A stretch of 64,000 nucleotides of DNA from Methylumidiphilus sp963753955 (GCA_963753955.1 CAVWEM010000005.1:248001-312000); one strand, 5' to 3'; positions 1-9,980 are shown, counted from the first letter of the stretch. Notes: generated by a model from the letters alone, not told the origin. Numbers and translations are program-made.

Positions 1-268
1 TCTGCATGGAGATGTTGTTGGTTCCCTTGACGAACGCGGCAATATCCGCCGGATTGTCGGGATTGCAGACGCGCTGCTCTTGGATGTTAACCCCTTCCAG
101 CACTTGCGCATCCCGCCATTCCGGGGGGACGCCGCTGTTGCAAAATGGTTCGGCCTCACCGACTTCAACCTTGACGGTCGGCGGCGGAGTGGTGACCGCT
201 CCGCTTCCTATGGACAACGACATCAGGGTGGAACCCAACAGTAATACCAGGAATTTTTTCTGCATCAT
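1..268 (-). CDS. secreted protein of unknown function, 3' end outside the window
   Basis: The reading frame opens at two adjacent ATG codons (MMQKKFLVLLLGSTLMS) and runs off the left edge after about 89 codons. The start is a typical Sec signal peptide: two lysines, a leucine-rich core, then small residues before a proline-rich stretch (VTTPPPTVKVEVG). The visible mature part has two cysteines about 25 residues apart (PFCNSG and RVCNPDN), which could form a periplasmic disulfide. It lies 80 bp downstream of another exported protein gene on the same strand, so the two are probably co-transcribed. I do not recognise the family. Confidence 0.6.
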   Translation of the reverse strand, partial: MMQKKFLVLLLGSTLMSLSIGSGAVTTPPPTVKVEVGEAEPFCNSGVPPEWRDAQVLEGVNIQEQRVCNPDNPADIAAFVKGTNNISMQ

Positions 269-347
269 TAAGGGCCGTTGAAGCTGGACTGTACAAGGCA
301 TTGCTGCCCCTATCCGGAAGCCAATTCCGGACAGGGGAAGGCGATCT

Positions 348-941
348 TTAGGCTGCTTTTTTCAGCCGTGCGAGCAGGCCGTCGATGAGCCCCTTGAAGG
401 GTGCGCTGGAGAGGTAAAGGATGTAAAGCATAGAGAAGAGAACCGTCGCAATGATAATCTTGGTGCTGCTGGATATCTCGTTCTTGGCAGTGCCGACCTT
501 GAAGGCAACGTGCGCATCAATCTTCACACCCTCGTTGATCAGGGTCACATGGGCCAGATATTTGCCGGGCTCGGTGAAATTGTAAGACGTATTGAAGGTG
601 CCGGTGTTGTGGGTGGCAGGCGGCAAATAGGCAATTCGCGTACCCTCCGGCTCCTTAGTGAATTCCACCTCGACCGTCATATTGCGAAGAGCCTTGCCTT
701 CGTAATCGAAAACTATGGTGGTGGGGCCGAGGTCGGGGATTTCGCCGCAAAACTCGGTGGATCCGGTCAACTGCGGCTGGTAGGCAGTGAAATGGACCAA
801 ATGGGGGCCGACAAAAATCCTGCATTGGTCGGTGTCGACGCTGGCGCCGCCATGGGCCAAGGCCGGGGCGGTCGGCAGCAAAGCGGCGAGCAAAAGCCCT
901 ATGAATAGGCTTAAGCCTTTGAAAAATGTTAAGTTTCGCAT
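348..941 (-). CDS. exported protein with C-terminal membrane anchor, unknown function
   Basis: About 197 residues from the ATG of MRNLTFFKG. I chose this start because AGGGA lies just upstream and because it begins a clean signal peptide ending near ALAHGG; the frame stays open further upstream without obvious coding sense. The mature domain looks like a small periplasmic beta domain with two cysteines (DQCRIF, TEFCGE). A C-terminal hydrophobic helix (IIIATVLFSMLYILYL) is followed by a basic tail (ARLKKAA), so the domain would be held at the periplasmic face of the inner membrane. It is the probable first gene of a pair with the secreted protein at the window edge. The sequence does not show its function. 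Confidence 0.7.
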   Translation of the reverse strand: MRNLTFFKGLSLFIGLLLAALLPTAPALAHGGASVDTDQCRIFVGPHLVHFTAYQPQLTGSTEFCGEIPDLGPTTIVFDYEGKALRNMTVEVEFTKEPEGTRIAYLPPATHNTGTFNTSYNFTEPGKYLAHVTLINEGVKIDAHVAFKVGTAKNEISSSTKIIIATVLFSMLYILYLSSAPFKGLIDGLLARLKKAA

Positions 942-1183
942 ATCTCTTCCCTCATTATACTTATCGTGTCTGGGTAACGGATGGGTCTCGGGCGCGAGGA
1001 TCAAAAGCCCCCTCAACGTAGCCAAGCCTCGCAACACACTCCGGACGGGAGCGGAAGTGAGGGTGCGGCTAAGTATCGCAGCTTAACAGATGCGCATATT
1101 TAATAAAAGTTCCCCCGCGCAGGTGATGTCTGTTCGTGTGAACCTGTCCATTGCTGGGCCGCACCCCTGCCCTGAAAACCGGC

Positions 1184-1810
1184 CTACCCTGAAAAAAACG
1201 GGTCGCAGCCATATTCCAGCCGCAACCGCTCCCGATTCATGGCCAGCCATTGCAGGGCAATAATTGGGGTGGCCGAATCGATGGCACCATTTTCCATCAA
1301 GCTCCAGGCTTCATCAAAACTCACAACCTCGACACGGATGTCCTCATCCTCTTCCGCCAAGCCGTGGAAACCGCCGAGGTTGGTGGTATCGACGATGCCG
1401 CAAAACAGGGTGATCTTCTCCGAGGAACCGCCAGGGGTAGTGAAAAATTCATTAATGCGGATCAGTTGTCCGATCTCGCAACCAGCTTCTTCCCTTGCTT
1501 CCCGCCGGGCGACCTCTTGCGGACTTTCCCCCTCCTCCACCGCACCGGCGACGATTTCCAGCAACCAAGGATCGGCTTTGAATTTCAACGCGCCAACGCG
1601 GAACTGCTCAATGAGCACGACGGTATCGTTGACTGGGTCGTAGGGAATCACCCCCACACAGGTCCCCCGGTGGAACAATTCTCGTACCAACTCGCCGCTC
1701 CATCCCCCTCGGAACAAAGTGTGCCGCAGGCGTAGGCGAAACATGTTGAAGAAACCCTGGTAGAGCGGGGTTTCTTCTCTCACTTCGAAGGATTTTTCCA
1801 GATCGCCCAT
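1184..1810 (-). CDS. nudF: ADP-ribose pyrophosphatase, Nudix family
   Basis: A 208-residue Nudix hydrolase. The Nudix box is complete at residues 89-111: G, five residues, E95, seven residues, then REAREEAGC. The family splits ADP-ribose into AMP and ribose 5-phosphate, using Mg2+ held by the box glutamates. Length and the N-terminal beta region before the box match NudF rather than the shorter mutator-type Nudix enzymes. It lies 14 bp downstream of sppA on the same strand, as the last gene of a likely rluC-HAD-sppA-nudF run. Substrate is inferred from family resemblance. Confidence 0.85.
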   Translation of the reverse strand: MGDLEKSFEVREETPLYQGFFNMFRLRLRHTLFRGGWSGELVRELFHRGTCVGVIPYDPVNDTVVLIEQFRVGALKFKADPWLLEIVAGAVEEGESPQEVARREAREEAGCEIGQLIRINEFFTTPGGSSEKITLFCGIVDTTNLGGFHGLAEEDEDIRVEVVSFDEAWSLMENGAIDSATPIIALQWLAMNRERLRLEYGCDPFFSG

Positions 1811-1824
1811 GTTTGAGTCCCCGG

Positions 1825-2802
1825 TCAGCGCAATTCGAGAGTCAAGCCGACGGCGCTTTGCAGCGCAGATCCAAAACTCGCGCCCAGCCGGTGTGAGATG
1901 CGATCAATTAAACGTTCGCGGGGGGTAAAATTGACCGTTTCTTTCTCCCCGATGACATCCTTGGCCACCGACCGGGCGTCACCCACCGCGTCGGCGAGGC
2001 CCAGCTTGATGGCCTCCTCGCCAGTCCAAACCAGTCCGCTGAACAGATCTGGACTCTCCTTCAGCCGCTCGCCGCGTCCCTGCTTGACTGCGGCGATGAA
2101 TTGCTGGTGGACGTTGTTGATCACTCCTTGCAGATGTTGTTTTTCGGCCTCGTTCACCGGGGAAAAAGGATCGAGCAAAGCCTTATGTTCGCCTGCGGTC
2201 AACAACCGCCGTTCGACGCCCAGCCACTGCATGGTGTCGACGAATCCGAAACCGTTCATGATCACGCCGATGGAACCAACGACGCTGGCTGGGTGGACGA
2301 AAATCTTGTCCGCCGCCGCCGCGATGTAATAACAGCCCGAGGCGCACAGGTCGGAAACTACAGCGTAGATGGGCAGGCCGGGCTTTTCCTTCTTGATGTG
2401 GCGGATTTCCTCGAAGACATAGGCCGACTGCACCGGGCTGCCGCCGGGGCTGTTCATGCGCAGGAGGATGCCCTTGGTTCCCTTGTCCTTGACGGCATCC
2501 CGCAATCCCTCGATGAGATTGTCGGCATCGGCTGGATTGCCTTCCATGATCGTCCCGGCCACGTCGATCACGGCAGTGTGTTCCTTGGATTCGGAATGGC
2601 CTAGGAAACCGCCCGATGGCTTGAAGGCCAAGCCTGCCACGACCACCAAATAAACTAGCAGAGCGCCCTTGAAGGCCAGGCCCCAAAGCCGCGCCCGCCG
2701 CTGTTCGTGTACTGTGGCGAGCAAAACCTTTTCCAGCGTCTCGCGCTCCCAGGCAGGCGAAGCCGTGTCCCTCCCCTGCCCTTTTTGATTATCTTCGCTC
2801 AT
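1825..2802 (-). CDS. sppA: signal peptide peptidase SppA, short (36K) type S49 serine protease
   Basis: A 325-residue S49 protease with one N-terminal membrane segment near residues 43-60, after a charged cytoplasmic stretch. The peptidase domain shows MNSPGGS, the nucleophile serine at about residue 155 (DLCASGCYY) and the probable general-base lysine near 207 (AGEHKALLDPF). The family degrades signal peptides left in the inner membrane after preprotein processing. This is the short single-domain form, not the long duplicated E. coli form. It follows the HAD phosphatase gene by 22 bp and precedes nudF, so it is probably part of one transcript. Confidence 0.87.
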   Translation of the reverse strand: MSEDNQKGQGRDTASPAWERETLEKVLLATVHEQRRARLWGLAFKGALLVYLVVVAGLAFKPSGGFLGHSESKEHTAVIDVAGTIMEGNPADADNLIEGLRDAVKDKGTKGILLRMNSPGGSPVQSAYVFEEIRHIKKEKPGLPIYAVVSDLCASGCYYIAAAADKIFVHPASVVGSIGVIMNGFGFVDTMQWLGVERRLLTAGEHKALLDPFSPVNEAEKQHLQGVINNVHQQFIAAVKQGRGERLKESPDLFSGLVWTGEEAIKLGLADAVGDARSVAKDVIGEKETVNFTPRERLIDRISHRLGASFGSALQSAVGLTLELR

Positions 2803-2824
2803 GCTTGCCTCGTTGTTCGATCAT

Positions 2825-3475
2825 TCAAAGCAGAAACTCCAAAAGCTCCGCCGTCCGCTCCAGCCCCAGCAAGGGCTGGAAAGACAGGATCTGCTCCCGC
2901 CCGTCGGCCCCGCAAAAGACCCCCACCGCCTCGACGCCTGCGTTTCTCGCCATTTGCATGTCATGTACCGAATCGCCAACCATCAGGGTGCGTCCGGGAG
3001 GCACATCCAATTCCGCCATGAGTTGCAGCAGCATCAACGGATCGGGTTTTGATGCGGTTTCCCCTGCCGCACGGGTGGCATGGAACCAATCGACAGAACC
3101 CGTGACCGACAAGGCATGATCCAGGCCCACACGGGTCTTGCCTGTCGCGACGGCAAGCTTGTACCCTCCCTCGCGGAGGCTATCCAGCATCTCGGGCACA
3201 CCTGCAAACAAGGCTTCACGGCCTAGGGGCTCGCTATTGTAGTGGTGCTGATAAGAAGCCATGAGCGGCTTGATGTCAGACTCTAGCGCTTGCGGAAACA
3301 AAGTCTCCATTGCCCGATTCAGGCTCAGGCCGATCACCGAGCGGGCAAGGCGGGCAGGCGGAACCGGTAGGCCACAGTCGCGGGCGGCGAAATGCAGGCT
3401 TTCGACGATCCAGTTGATAGAATCGATCAGGGTTCCATCCCAATCGAAAATCACTAGGTCAAAACGGTTTTTCAT
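2825..3475 (-). CDS. HAD-family phosphatase, phosphoglycolate phosphatase-like
   Basis: A 216-residue HAD subfamily IA hydrolase. Motif I is DWDGTLIDS near the N terminus, with the nucleophile and acid aspartates two apart. Motif II is the ATGKTR region and motif IV is MVGDSVHDMQMA. A helical cap occupies roughly residues 18-85. Its ATG overlaps the rluC stop codon by 4 bp (ATGA), which suggests translational coupling, and genes of this type often follow rluC in gammaproteobacteria. Phosphoglycolate, pyrophosphate or a sugar phosphate are all possible substrates, so I give no symbol. Confidence 0.82.
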   Translation of the reverse strand: MKNRFDLVIFDWDGTLIDSINWIVESLHFAARDCGLPVPPARLARSVIGLSLNRAMETLFPQALESDIKPLMASYQHHYNSEPLGREALFAGVPEMLDSLREGGYKLAVATGKTRVGLDHALSVTGSVDWFHATRAAGETASKPDPLMLLQLMAELDVPPGRTLMVGDSVHDMQMARNAGVEAVGVFCGADGREQILSFQPLLGLERTAELLEFLL

Positions 3476-4428
3476 GCGGGCAGCCGGTCGAGGAAATCTT
3501 GCAGTTCGGAGTCAAGCGGAGCCTTGATATGGAAGGGCTTGTTGTCGCGCGGATGGATGAAAGCCAGCTCGGCTGCGTGCAGAAACAGCCGCTTTAGGCC
3601 TAGACGGCGGAACTCCTGGTTTTGCGCCTCGTCGCCGTAACGCTCGTCGCAGGCGACAGCATGGCCCATGGAGAGGGCATGGACACGGATCTGGTGGGTG
3701 CGGCCGGAGAATAGGTTCGCCTCCACCAAGGTCGCAGAGGCGAATTTACGCAGACGGCGGAATTCGGTCTGTGCCGGCTTGCCGTCCTTCGCCACTTTCA
3801 CCATGCGTTCGCCACTCTGCAAAATGTTTTTTTTCAGGGGCGCATCGACCAACAATTGTTTCCGCGCCCAAGTGCCGACCAACAGGGCGATATAGGCTTT
3901 TTTCACTTGGTGGTCGGCGCGGAACAGTTCATGGAGATGGCGCAAGGCGCTGCGTTTTTTTGCGACCAGAAGGCAGCCTGAGGTTTCGCGGTCCAACCTA
4001 TGCACCAGTTCCAGGAACTTCGCCTGCGGGCGGATGGCCCGCAGGCCTTCGATGATGCCATAACTCAGGCCGCTGCCACCATGCACAGCCATTCCCGCCG
4101 GCTTGTCGATGACTAGAAAATCGTCGTCTTCGTGCAGGATGCGGCCTTCGAGTCGCTGCTGCACAAAACTTTCGGGGACGGGCGTTTCATCCCGCTCGGC
4201 CAGGCGGATGGGCGGAACGCGCACCACATCGCCAGTGTCCAATCGCCTCTGGGCTTGGCAACGGCCACCGTTGACGCGCACCTCGCCCTTGCGCAGGATG
4301 CGGTAGACATGGCTTTTAGGGACGCCTTTGAGGCGGGTGAAGAGGTAGTTGTCGATGCGCTGACCGGCGCTTTCCTCGTCGATTTCGAGCAAAAACGCTT
4401 TCGGCGTGACCTGGTGGTGTTCATTCAT
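3472..4428 (-). CDS. rluC: 23S rRNA pseudouridine synthase RluC (sites 955/2504/2580)
   Basis: About 318 residues from the ATG of MNEHHQVTPKAF. The frame is open 33 codons further upstream, but that extension has no family resemblance and overlaps the divergent rne promoter. An N-terminal S4 RNA-binding domain (QRIDNYLF, VRVNGGRC) is followed by the pseudouridine synthase domain with the catalytic aspartate in HRLDRETSG (about residue 147) and the RTHQIRVH motif. RluC isomerises three uridines in 23S rRNA. The gene is divergent from rne, as in E. coli. Confidence 0.9.
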   Translation of the reverse strand: MNEHHQVTPKAFLLEIDEESAGQRIDNYLFTRLKGVPKSHVYRILRKGEVRVNGGRCQAQRRLDTGDVVRVPPIRLAERDETPVPESFVQQRLEGRILHEDDDFLVIDKPAGMAVHGGSGLSYGIIEGLRAIRPQAKFLELVHRLDRETSGCLLVAKKRSALRHLHELFRADHQVKKAYIALLVGTWARKQLLVDAPLKKNILQSGERMVKVAKDGKPAQTEFRRLRKFASATLVEANLFSGRTHQIRVHALSMGHAVACDERYGDEAQNQEFRRLGLKRLFLHAAELAFIHPRDNKPFHIKAPLDSELQDFLDRLPA

Positions 4429-4459
4429 GCTTGAAATAATAACAGTTTTGCCGGTTAAA

Positions 4460-4488
4460 TTGATGCTTTTACTCAAGATTGTTATAGT
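4460..4488 (+). promoter_or_regulatory. sigma-70 promoter for rne
   Basis: TTGATG at 4460-4465 and TATAGT at 4483-4488 are separated by exactly 17 bp, a near-consensus sigma-70 promoter pointing at rne. Transcription would start near 4495, leaving a leader of about 515 nt. No start site has been mapped; the call rests on the two hexamers and the spacing. Confidence 0.6.
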
Positions 4489-5008
4489 GGGCGGTAGTTC
4501 GGCGCAGTCTCCATCTTCTTTGTCCACTTTCAGAGATTGATCGCGGTGGCGCGCATCGCCTTGCGCCGGACAAGAAGCACCGACCTAAGGCGCTTCGCGA
4601 GTATTGCCTGAAGAACTCCCCAGGGATGGGAAACTCTGCGATACCGTCCGGCGTGCGTCGGCTTCCGGGCGCATCAGGAATCGATCCCGCACCGAAGACA
4701 ACAGAATAAAACCCCGGCGGATGTCCGCATCCGCGGGCAATGCCTTAAAAAGCAAATAAGAACAGGGTTCAATCGCTCGACCCATGATGAGCGAAACCGG
4801 CGTTTTGCCTGGAACGACAGCCGAATCTAATATGGAGCCGGCCACGGATCTGCCCGCATTGCGGGGGCTTCCCAATACAAGCTTCAAAAAAACCGCGCCA
4901 AGTCGCCGATGTTATGCACATCGCATCTGTCCGCCGGTTTACGAAAGGAAGCCCGCGTGCGAATCAGATCCGCTCGCTTACCCGTCAAGACGCTAAAGGA
5001 AAAGCCGA
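4489..5008 (+). promoter_or_regulatory. long 5' leader of rne, candidate autoregulatory region
   Basis: No convincing gene lies between the rne promoter and its ATG, although a 100-codon frame is open on the minus strand at 4585-4887. In E. coli the rne leader is also long (361 nt) and lets RNase E feed back on its own mRNA. The position, length and divergence from rluC match that arrangement, so I infer a regulatory UTR. The RBS AAGGA lies about 8 nt before the ATG. I could not match individual hairpins to the E. coli ones by eye. Confidence 0.45.
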
Positions 5009-8000
5009 ATGAAAAGAATGTTAATCAACGCCACCCAACCCGAGGAATTGCGGGTTGCCTTGGTGGATGGCCAGAAACTGTACGACTTCGACATTGAGAT
5101 CCCGTCCAAAGAACAGAAAAAGTCCAATATTTACAAGGGATCCATCACCCGCATCGAACCCAGCCTGGAGGCCGCCTTCGTCAGCTACGGCTCGGAGCGG
5201 CATGGTTTCCTGCCGTTTAAGGAGATCTCCCCTGCCTATTTCGGACTCCAGCAGGACGAAGAGTACACCCGCCGTGACATCAAGGATCTGCTGAAAGAAG
5301 GCCAAGAAGTCCTCGTCCAGATTGAAAAGGAAGAGCGCGGCAGCAAAGGCGCGGCGCTGACCACCTTCATCAGCCTGGCGGGCAGCTACCTCGTGCTAAT
5401 GCCAAACAATCCCCGCGCCGGCGGGATTTCCCGCCGTATTGAGGGCGAAGTCCGCACGGACATGCGTGAGGTCATGAGCGCCCTGCAAGTGCCAGAAGGC
5501 ATGGGACTGATCATCCGCACCGCCGGCGGCGGCAAGTCCGTCGAGGAATTGCAATGGGATCTCAACTACCTGCTGCAACTGTGGGAGGCCATCGATCGTT
5601 CGGGCCGCGAAAAAACGCGCCCTTCCTGGTTTTCCAGGAAAGCAACGTCATCATCCGCGCCTTGCGCGACCATCTGCGTGGCGACATCGACGAAATCCTG
5701 ATCGACAACCCGGAAACCCACAAACTGGTGCTGAGTTTCCTCCAGCAGGTGATGCCCCAGTTCTTCCACAAGGCCAAGCTTTACCGCGATCCGTCCCCTT
5801 GTTCAGCCGCTACCAGATCGAAAGCCAGATCGAAACCGCCTACAGCCGGGAAGTGCCGCTGCCCTCGGGCGGCTGCCATCGTCATCGACCACACCGAGGC
5901 CTTGACCAGCATAGACATCAACTCGGCCCGCGCCACCAAGGGCGGCGACATCGAAGAGACCGCGCTCAACACCAATTTCGAAGCCGCGGACGAAATCGCC
6001 CGCCAATTGCGCTTGCGCGACTTGGGTGGCCTGTTCGTGATCGACTTCATCGACATGATGTCGGCCGAAACCAGCGCGCCGTGGAAAACCGCCTGCGCGA
6101 CGCTGTCAAGACTCGACCGTGCGCGTATCCAGCTCGGTCGCATCTCGCGCTTCGGCCTGCTGGAAATGTCCCGCCAGCGCCTGCGGCCTTCGCTTGGGGG
6201 AGGCCACGCCACATCACCTGCCCGCGCTGCAAAGGCCAAGGCAGCATCCGCAATATCGAATCCCTCGCGCTGTCGGTGCTTCGCATCCTCGAAGAGGAGT
6301 CGATGAAGAAGAACACCGACAAAATCATCGCCCAGTTGCCGATAGAGTCAGCGACCTACCTGCTGAACGAAAAGCGCTCCAGCATAGAGGACATCGAGAA
6401 CCGGCAGAAGGTCACCATCATCATCGTCCCCAACAAACACATGGAGACGCCGGATTTCGACATCCAGCGCATCCGCGCAAGCGGCGGTGAAGAAGAGCAA
6501 ACCAAAACCTCCAGCTACCAGTTGATCCGTTCGGAAGGCCAATCCTTGCCCGAGTTCGCCCGCGAGGCGCCCATCGCGGCGGAACAAGCCGTCGTGCGGG
6601 AATTCCTGCCGTCCTCTCCCGCGCCAGCCACGGTGGCTCCAGAAACTCGGCCATTGCCACCCACGGCCCCCACGGTTTCCGGCGGCGGCCTGATCAAGCG
6701 CTTCCTCAACATCCTCACCGGCAAAGAAGACAAAGAAGCCCCGGCGCTTCGTCCCGTCGTGCCGCCTCCCCGACCCTCGCCGACGATCCAGGACAGGCCC
6801 CGCCCGCCGCAGGAACGTCAGCAAGAGCGCCGTCCGCAACAGCCACAACGTGCGCAGCGCCCGCAACAACAGCGGCAAGACAGGCAAGAGCGCACGGAAC
6901 GCCTTCCTGCCGAGCCACGCCAGGAGCGCCCGGAGTCGCGGCAAGGTGAACGCCGCCAAATCCTGCCTCGGCACGGAGCGATTTCCTCGGGTTCAGTCCC
7001 CAGCTTCGCCAATCAAGCGACACAAGCTCCCCGCGTGACCCCGCCGACGGAAATCCAGGCGGGAATCGAAGAAGAAAACGGCTTGGTACTGGACAGCGGC
7101 GTCAAGCGCGACGCAGCCAAGCGCGGGTCGCGTCGGCGGCGCGGACGCCGGGGCGAGGGCGCCAACCGCAATCCAACTGGTATCGCAGCCAATCCCGAAG
7201 CCGAGAAGCCAGCCCTGGAGGCTGGCACGGTGGAAACGGCTGAAATGGCTTCCGAAGAAGCTATTGCCGACGTGAGGGCCGGACAACCGGCTTGGATCGA
7301 CCAAAGACCCGGACAGGAAAAGGCCGCGATTCCATCCATCCCGGCGGAAACAGGAACCCGCCCGCCTATCATTCCTTTCGCGCAACAACCGAAGGAAGAG
7401 GCTCCGGCAGGCGAGCGGCGATCCCGTTCCGAGCAGGCCCCGCGCAAGCATCAACAACGGCCGCCGCGTCCGCGTCCGGCCACCACTTACATCGACTGGG
7501 TCGAACCGCCAACCGCCCCACCCGCCGAAGAGACGCCCGTGTCCGTCGCAATCGCCGATCTAGCCCGGCCAGAGCCATTGATGGAAGAACCCGAGTCCTT
7601 CGCCTTGCCTAAGCAAGCGGCGGAACAGCCCGCGCCAACGGCAGGCGAGGCGATTTCCGAACCCAGCCCGGCGCAGCCACCCAAGCATCCGCTATGGCAA
7701 CCCACCCCCAACGTGGCGCTGAAGACCGACCCTGAGCGTCCCTGGCTGCACATCATCGTCCCGGCGGAAGAACCAGTAAGGGAAATCCCGCCGCCAGCCG
7801 AGATGCTTGTGACACCGGCCAAGGCCGAACCGGTCGAAGCGGCGCCGCCGGTCGATGCCGTCAGTGTCCAGGAACCGGGAGAAACTCCTGTGCCTGTCGG
7901 CGTCCGCGCAGAAGCAGAACAGTCCTCTCCACCCTCGGAAGCGGAATCCAGGGAATCGGAAACATCCGCCGAAGAAGGCAACTCGCAGCCGGACAATGAG

Positions 8001-8204
8001 GTAGGAGAAGCAGCGTCCGCCGAAGAAACTGAAGCCCGCGAACAGCGACGCCCGGCCAACCGCCGCCGCAGCCGTCGGGGCAAAGCAAAAACCAACGGCG
8101 AAGCGATTGATGAGGCCGACGACGAAGCCACCCCGGCAGCCAATGGCGGCGAAGGCGAAGCGATGCCAGAAAACGCTGATATAAGGTCAGGAGAAAACGA
8201 GTAA
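5009..8204 (+). CDS. rne: ribonuclease E, reading frame broken by several indels
   Basis: Endoribonuclease E, the scaffold of the RNA degradosome. The S1 region is clear (SNIYKGSITRIEPSLEAAF, GFLPFKEI), as are the 5'-sensor/RNase H part (APFLVFQESNVIIRALRDHL, DNPETHKLVL), the DNase I-like catalytic part (SIDINSARATKGGDIEET, LRDLGGLFVIDFIDM) and the Zn-link CPRC at about 6220. These pieces sit in all three plus frames, with switches near 5612, 5795, 5877, 6060, 6110 and 6200. After 6220 one frame is open to 8204 and encodes a disordered tail rich in Pro, Glu, Gln and Arg with basic patches (RRRRGRRG, NRRRSRRGK), as expected for RNA- and partner-binding microdomains. The full product would be about 1,065 residues. 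Because rne is normally essential, I infer sequence errors rather than a pseudogene. Confidence 0.85.
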
Positions 8205-8220
8205 GTTAAAGCCCAACAAA

Positions 8221-8252
8221 GCGGACAGGATATTTCCAACCTGTCCGCTTGT
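8221..8252 (+). terminator. Rho-independent terminator after rne
   Basis: A perfect 9-bp inverted repeat, GCGGACAGG at 8221-8229 and CCTGTCCGC at 8240-8248, encloses a 10-nt loop and is followed by TTGTTT. It begins 17 bp after the rne stop codon. The T tract is imperfect. Confidence 0.6.
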
Positions 8253-8762
8253 TTGCAGCCTAGGCCACCTGCTTTTTAGGAAGACGCTGCGAAAGTGACA
8301 GGCGTGGCGCGATGCAGAGCGTTGCCGTATGCGTTCAAACGAGGAGCGTTCAGTGTTGGGTAGGCTTCATGGTTGGGTTTATCAGTCTTAGCACCTTAGG
8401 GCAGAACAGCGCAGCATATTCCGCCGTATGCAAGATTTAATCATGCGGCGCAATACAGGATACATTTGTGATGGTCGAATGCATCGTCCAATTTTTTCTT
8501 TGGGTTCTTCGGCGAGTCTTTATGGCGCGGCAAGTCTTCAAGTTCGCCGCACTGTTGATACGGATTCTCCTTAACAGCGCACAGCAACCAGAACTCGGAG
8601 ATAGGCTTCGGCACCACTAGAAAATTCCCAAAATTGCCGTCATCCATCTTCGCTCCGTCATCGAAATATGATGGTTGCAGGTCTTTAGCCCGTAACCTGT
8701 CGGGGGTTTAAAACCCCTCCAGGTTTGAAAACTCAGCCCGCTTCGTTGTAACCCGCCCTTGC
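8253..8762. other. intergenic stretch without a recognisable gene
   Basis: About 510 bp between the rne terminator and the 3' end of ispG. A 68-codon minus-strand frame at 8441-8647 is open (it contains KPISEFWLLC and HHKCILYCAA), but it has no recognised family and no strong ribosome-binding site, so I do not call it a gene. I see no RNA gene, IS end or clear repeat here. Confidence 0.4.
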
Positions 8763-9980
8763 TCAAGCTCGCGCTTTGCCGTAATGGCTTTCCACATAGC
8801 GCTCGACGATTTCCTGGAATTCGCCGGCGATATTGTCGCCTTTTAACGTCACCGTCTTCACGCCGTCCTCGAACACCGGGGCGACAGGCTGCTCTCCAGT
8901 GCCGGGCAGGGAAATGCCGATGTTGGCGTTCTTGCTTTCGCCGGGGCCGTTGACCACGCAGCCCATCACCGCGACATGCATGTCTTCCACCCCGACATAT
9001 TGCTTTTTCCACACCGGCATCTGGTGGCGCATATGGCTTTGGATATCCTGTGCCAACTTCTGGAAATAATCGCTGGTGGTGCGTCCGCAACCGGGGCAAG
9101 AAATCACCGTAGGCGTGAATGCGCGCACCCCTAAGCTTTGCAGGATTTCCTGCGCGACGATGACTTCCTGGCTGCGGTCCCCGCCCGGCTCCGGGGTCAA
9201 TGAAATACGGATCGTGTCGCCGATGCCTTGGTTCAGCAAAATGGACAGCGCGGCGGTGGAGGCGACGATGCCTTTTGAACCCATGCCCGCCTCGGTCAGG
9301 CCCAGATGCAAGGCATAATCGGTGCGGGCGGCCATCGATTCATAGACCGCGATCAACTCGCGTACCCCGCTCATCTTGCAGGACAGCACGATGCGGTCCT
9401 TAGGCAGGCCCAGTTCGACGGCTTTAGCGGCGCTTTCCAGCGCGGAGGTGATGACCGCTTCGCGCATGATTTCCGGCAAGGGGCGCGGTTCGGCCAATCG
9501 GGCATTTTCGTCCAACAGGCGGGCCAACACGCTTTGGTCAAGACTGCCCCAGTTGACGCCGATGCGCACCGGTTTGTCGTAGCGGCAGGCGAATTCGACC
9601 ATCTGGGCGAATTGCGGGTCGCGCTTGGAGCCACGGCCCACATTGCCGGGGTTGATGCGGTATTTGCCCAGGGCTTCGGCACAATCCGGGTAAGCCTCCA
9701 GCAGCTTGTGGCCGTTGAAATGGAAATCGCCGATCAACGGGACTTCACAGCCTTTGGCGGCCAGCTTGTCGCGGATGTGGGCGACGGCGGCGGCGGACTC
9801 GTCACGGTCTACGGTGAGGCGCACCAGTTCGGAACCGGCGCGGGCCAATTCGTACACCTGCTGGACAGTGCCGGCTATGTCGGCGGTGTCGGTGTTAGTC
9901 ATCGACTGGACGACGACGGGCGCGCCGCCGCCGATCTGGATCTGGCCGACCTTGACGCCGACAGTGTTTCTACGGTTCAT
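8763..9980 (-). CDS. ispG: 4-hydroxy-3-methylbut-2-enyl-diphosphate synthase (IspG/GcpE)
   Basis: A 405-residue iron-sulfur enzyme of the MEP isoprenoid pathway that reductively opens methylerythritol cyclodiphosphate to HMBPP. The N-terminal TIM-barrel half starts with VGQIQIGGGAPVVVQSMTNTDT. The C-terminal half carries the [4Fe-4S] ligands in CPGCGRT and CVVNGPGE, with the invariant glutamate in the latter. The frame is intact and full length. It is separated from recQ upstream by a 164-bp gap with a palindromic repeat. Confidence 0.93.
   Translation of the reverse strand: MNRRNTVGVKVGQIQIGGGAPVVVQSMTNTDTADIAGTVQQVYELARAGSELVRLTVDRDESAAAVAHIRDKLAAKGCEVPLIGDFHFNGHKLLEAYPDCAEALGKYRINPGNVGRGSKRDPQFAQMVEFACRYDKPVRIGVNWGSLDQSVLARLLDENARLAEPRPLPEIMREAVITSALESAAKAVELGLPKDRIVLSCKMSGVRELIAVYESMAARTDYALHLGLTEAGMGSKGIVASTAALSILLNQGIGDTIRISLTPEPGGDRSQEVIVAQEILQSLGVRAFTPTVISCPGCGRTTSDYFQKLAQDIQSHMRHQMPVWKKQYVGVEDMHVAVMGCVVNGPGESKNANIGISLPGTGEQPVAPVFEDGVKTVTLKGDNIAGEFQEIVERYVESHYGKARA

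Noticed and set aside
4585..4887. 100-codon minus-strand frame in the rne leader
   Set aside because: No recognised family, no ribosome-binding site, and it overlaps a region expected to be untranslated rne leader.
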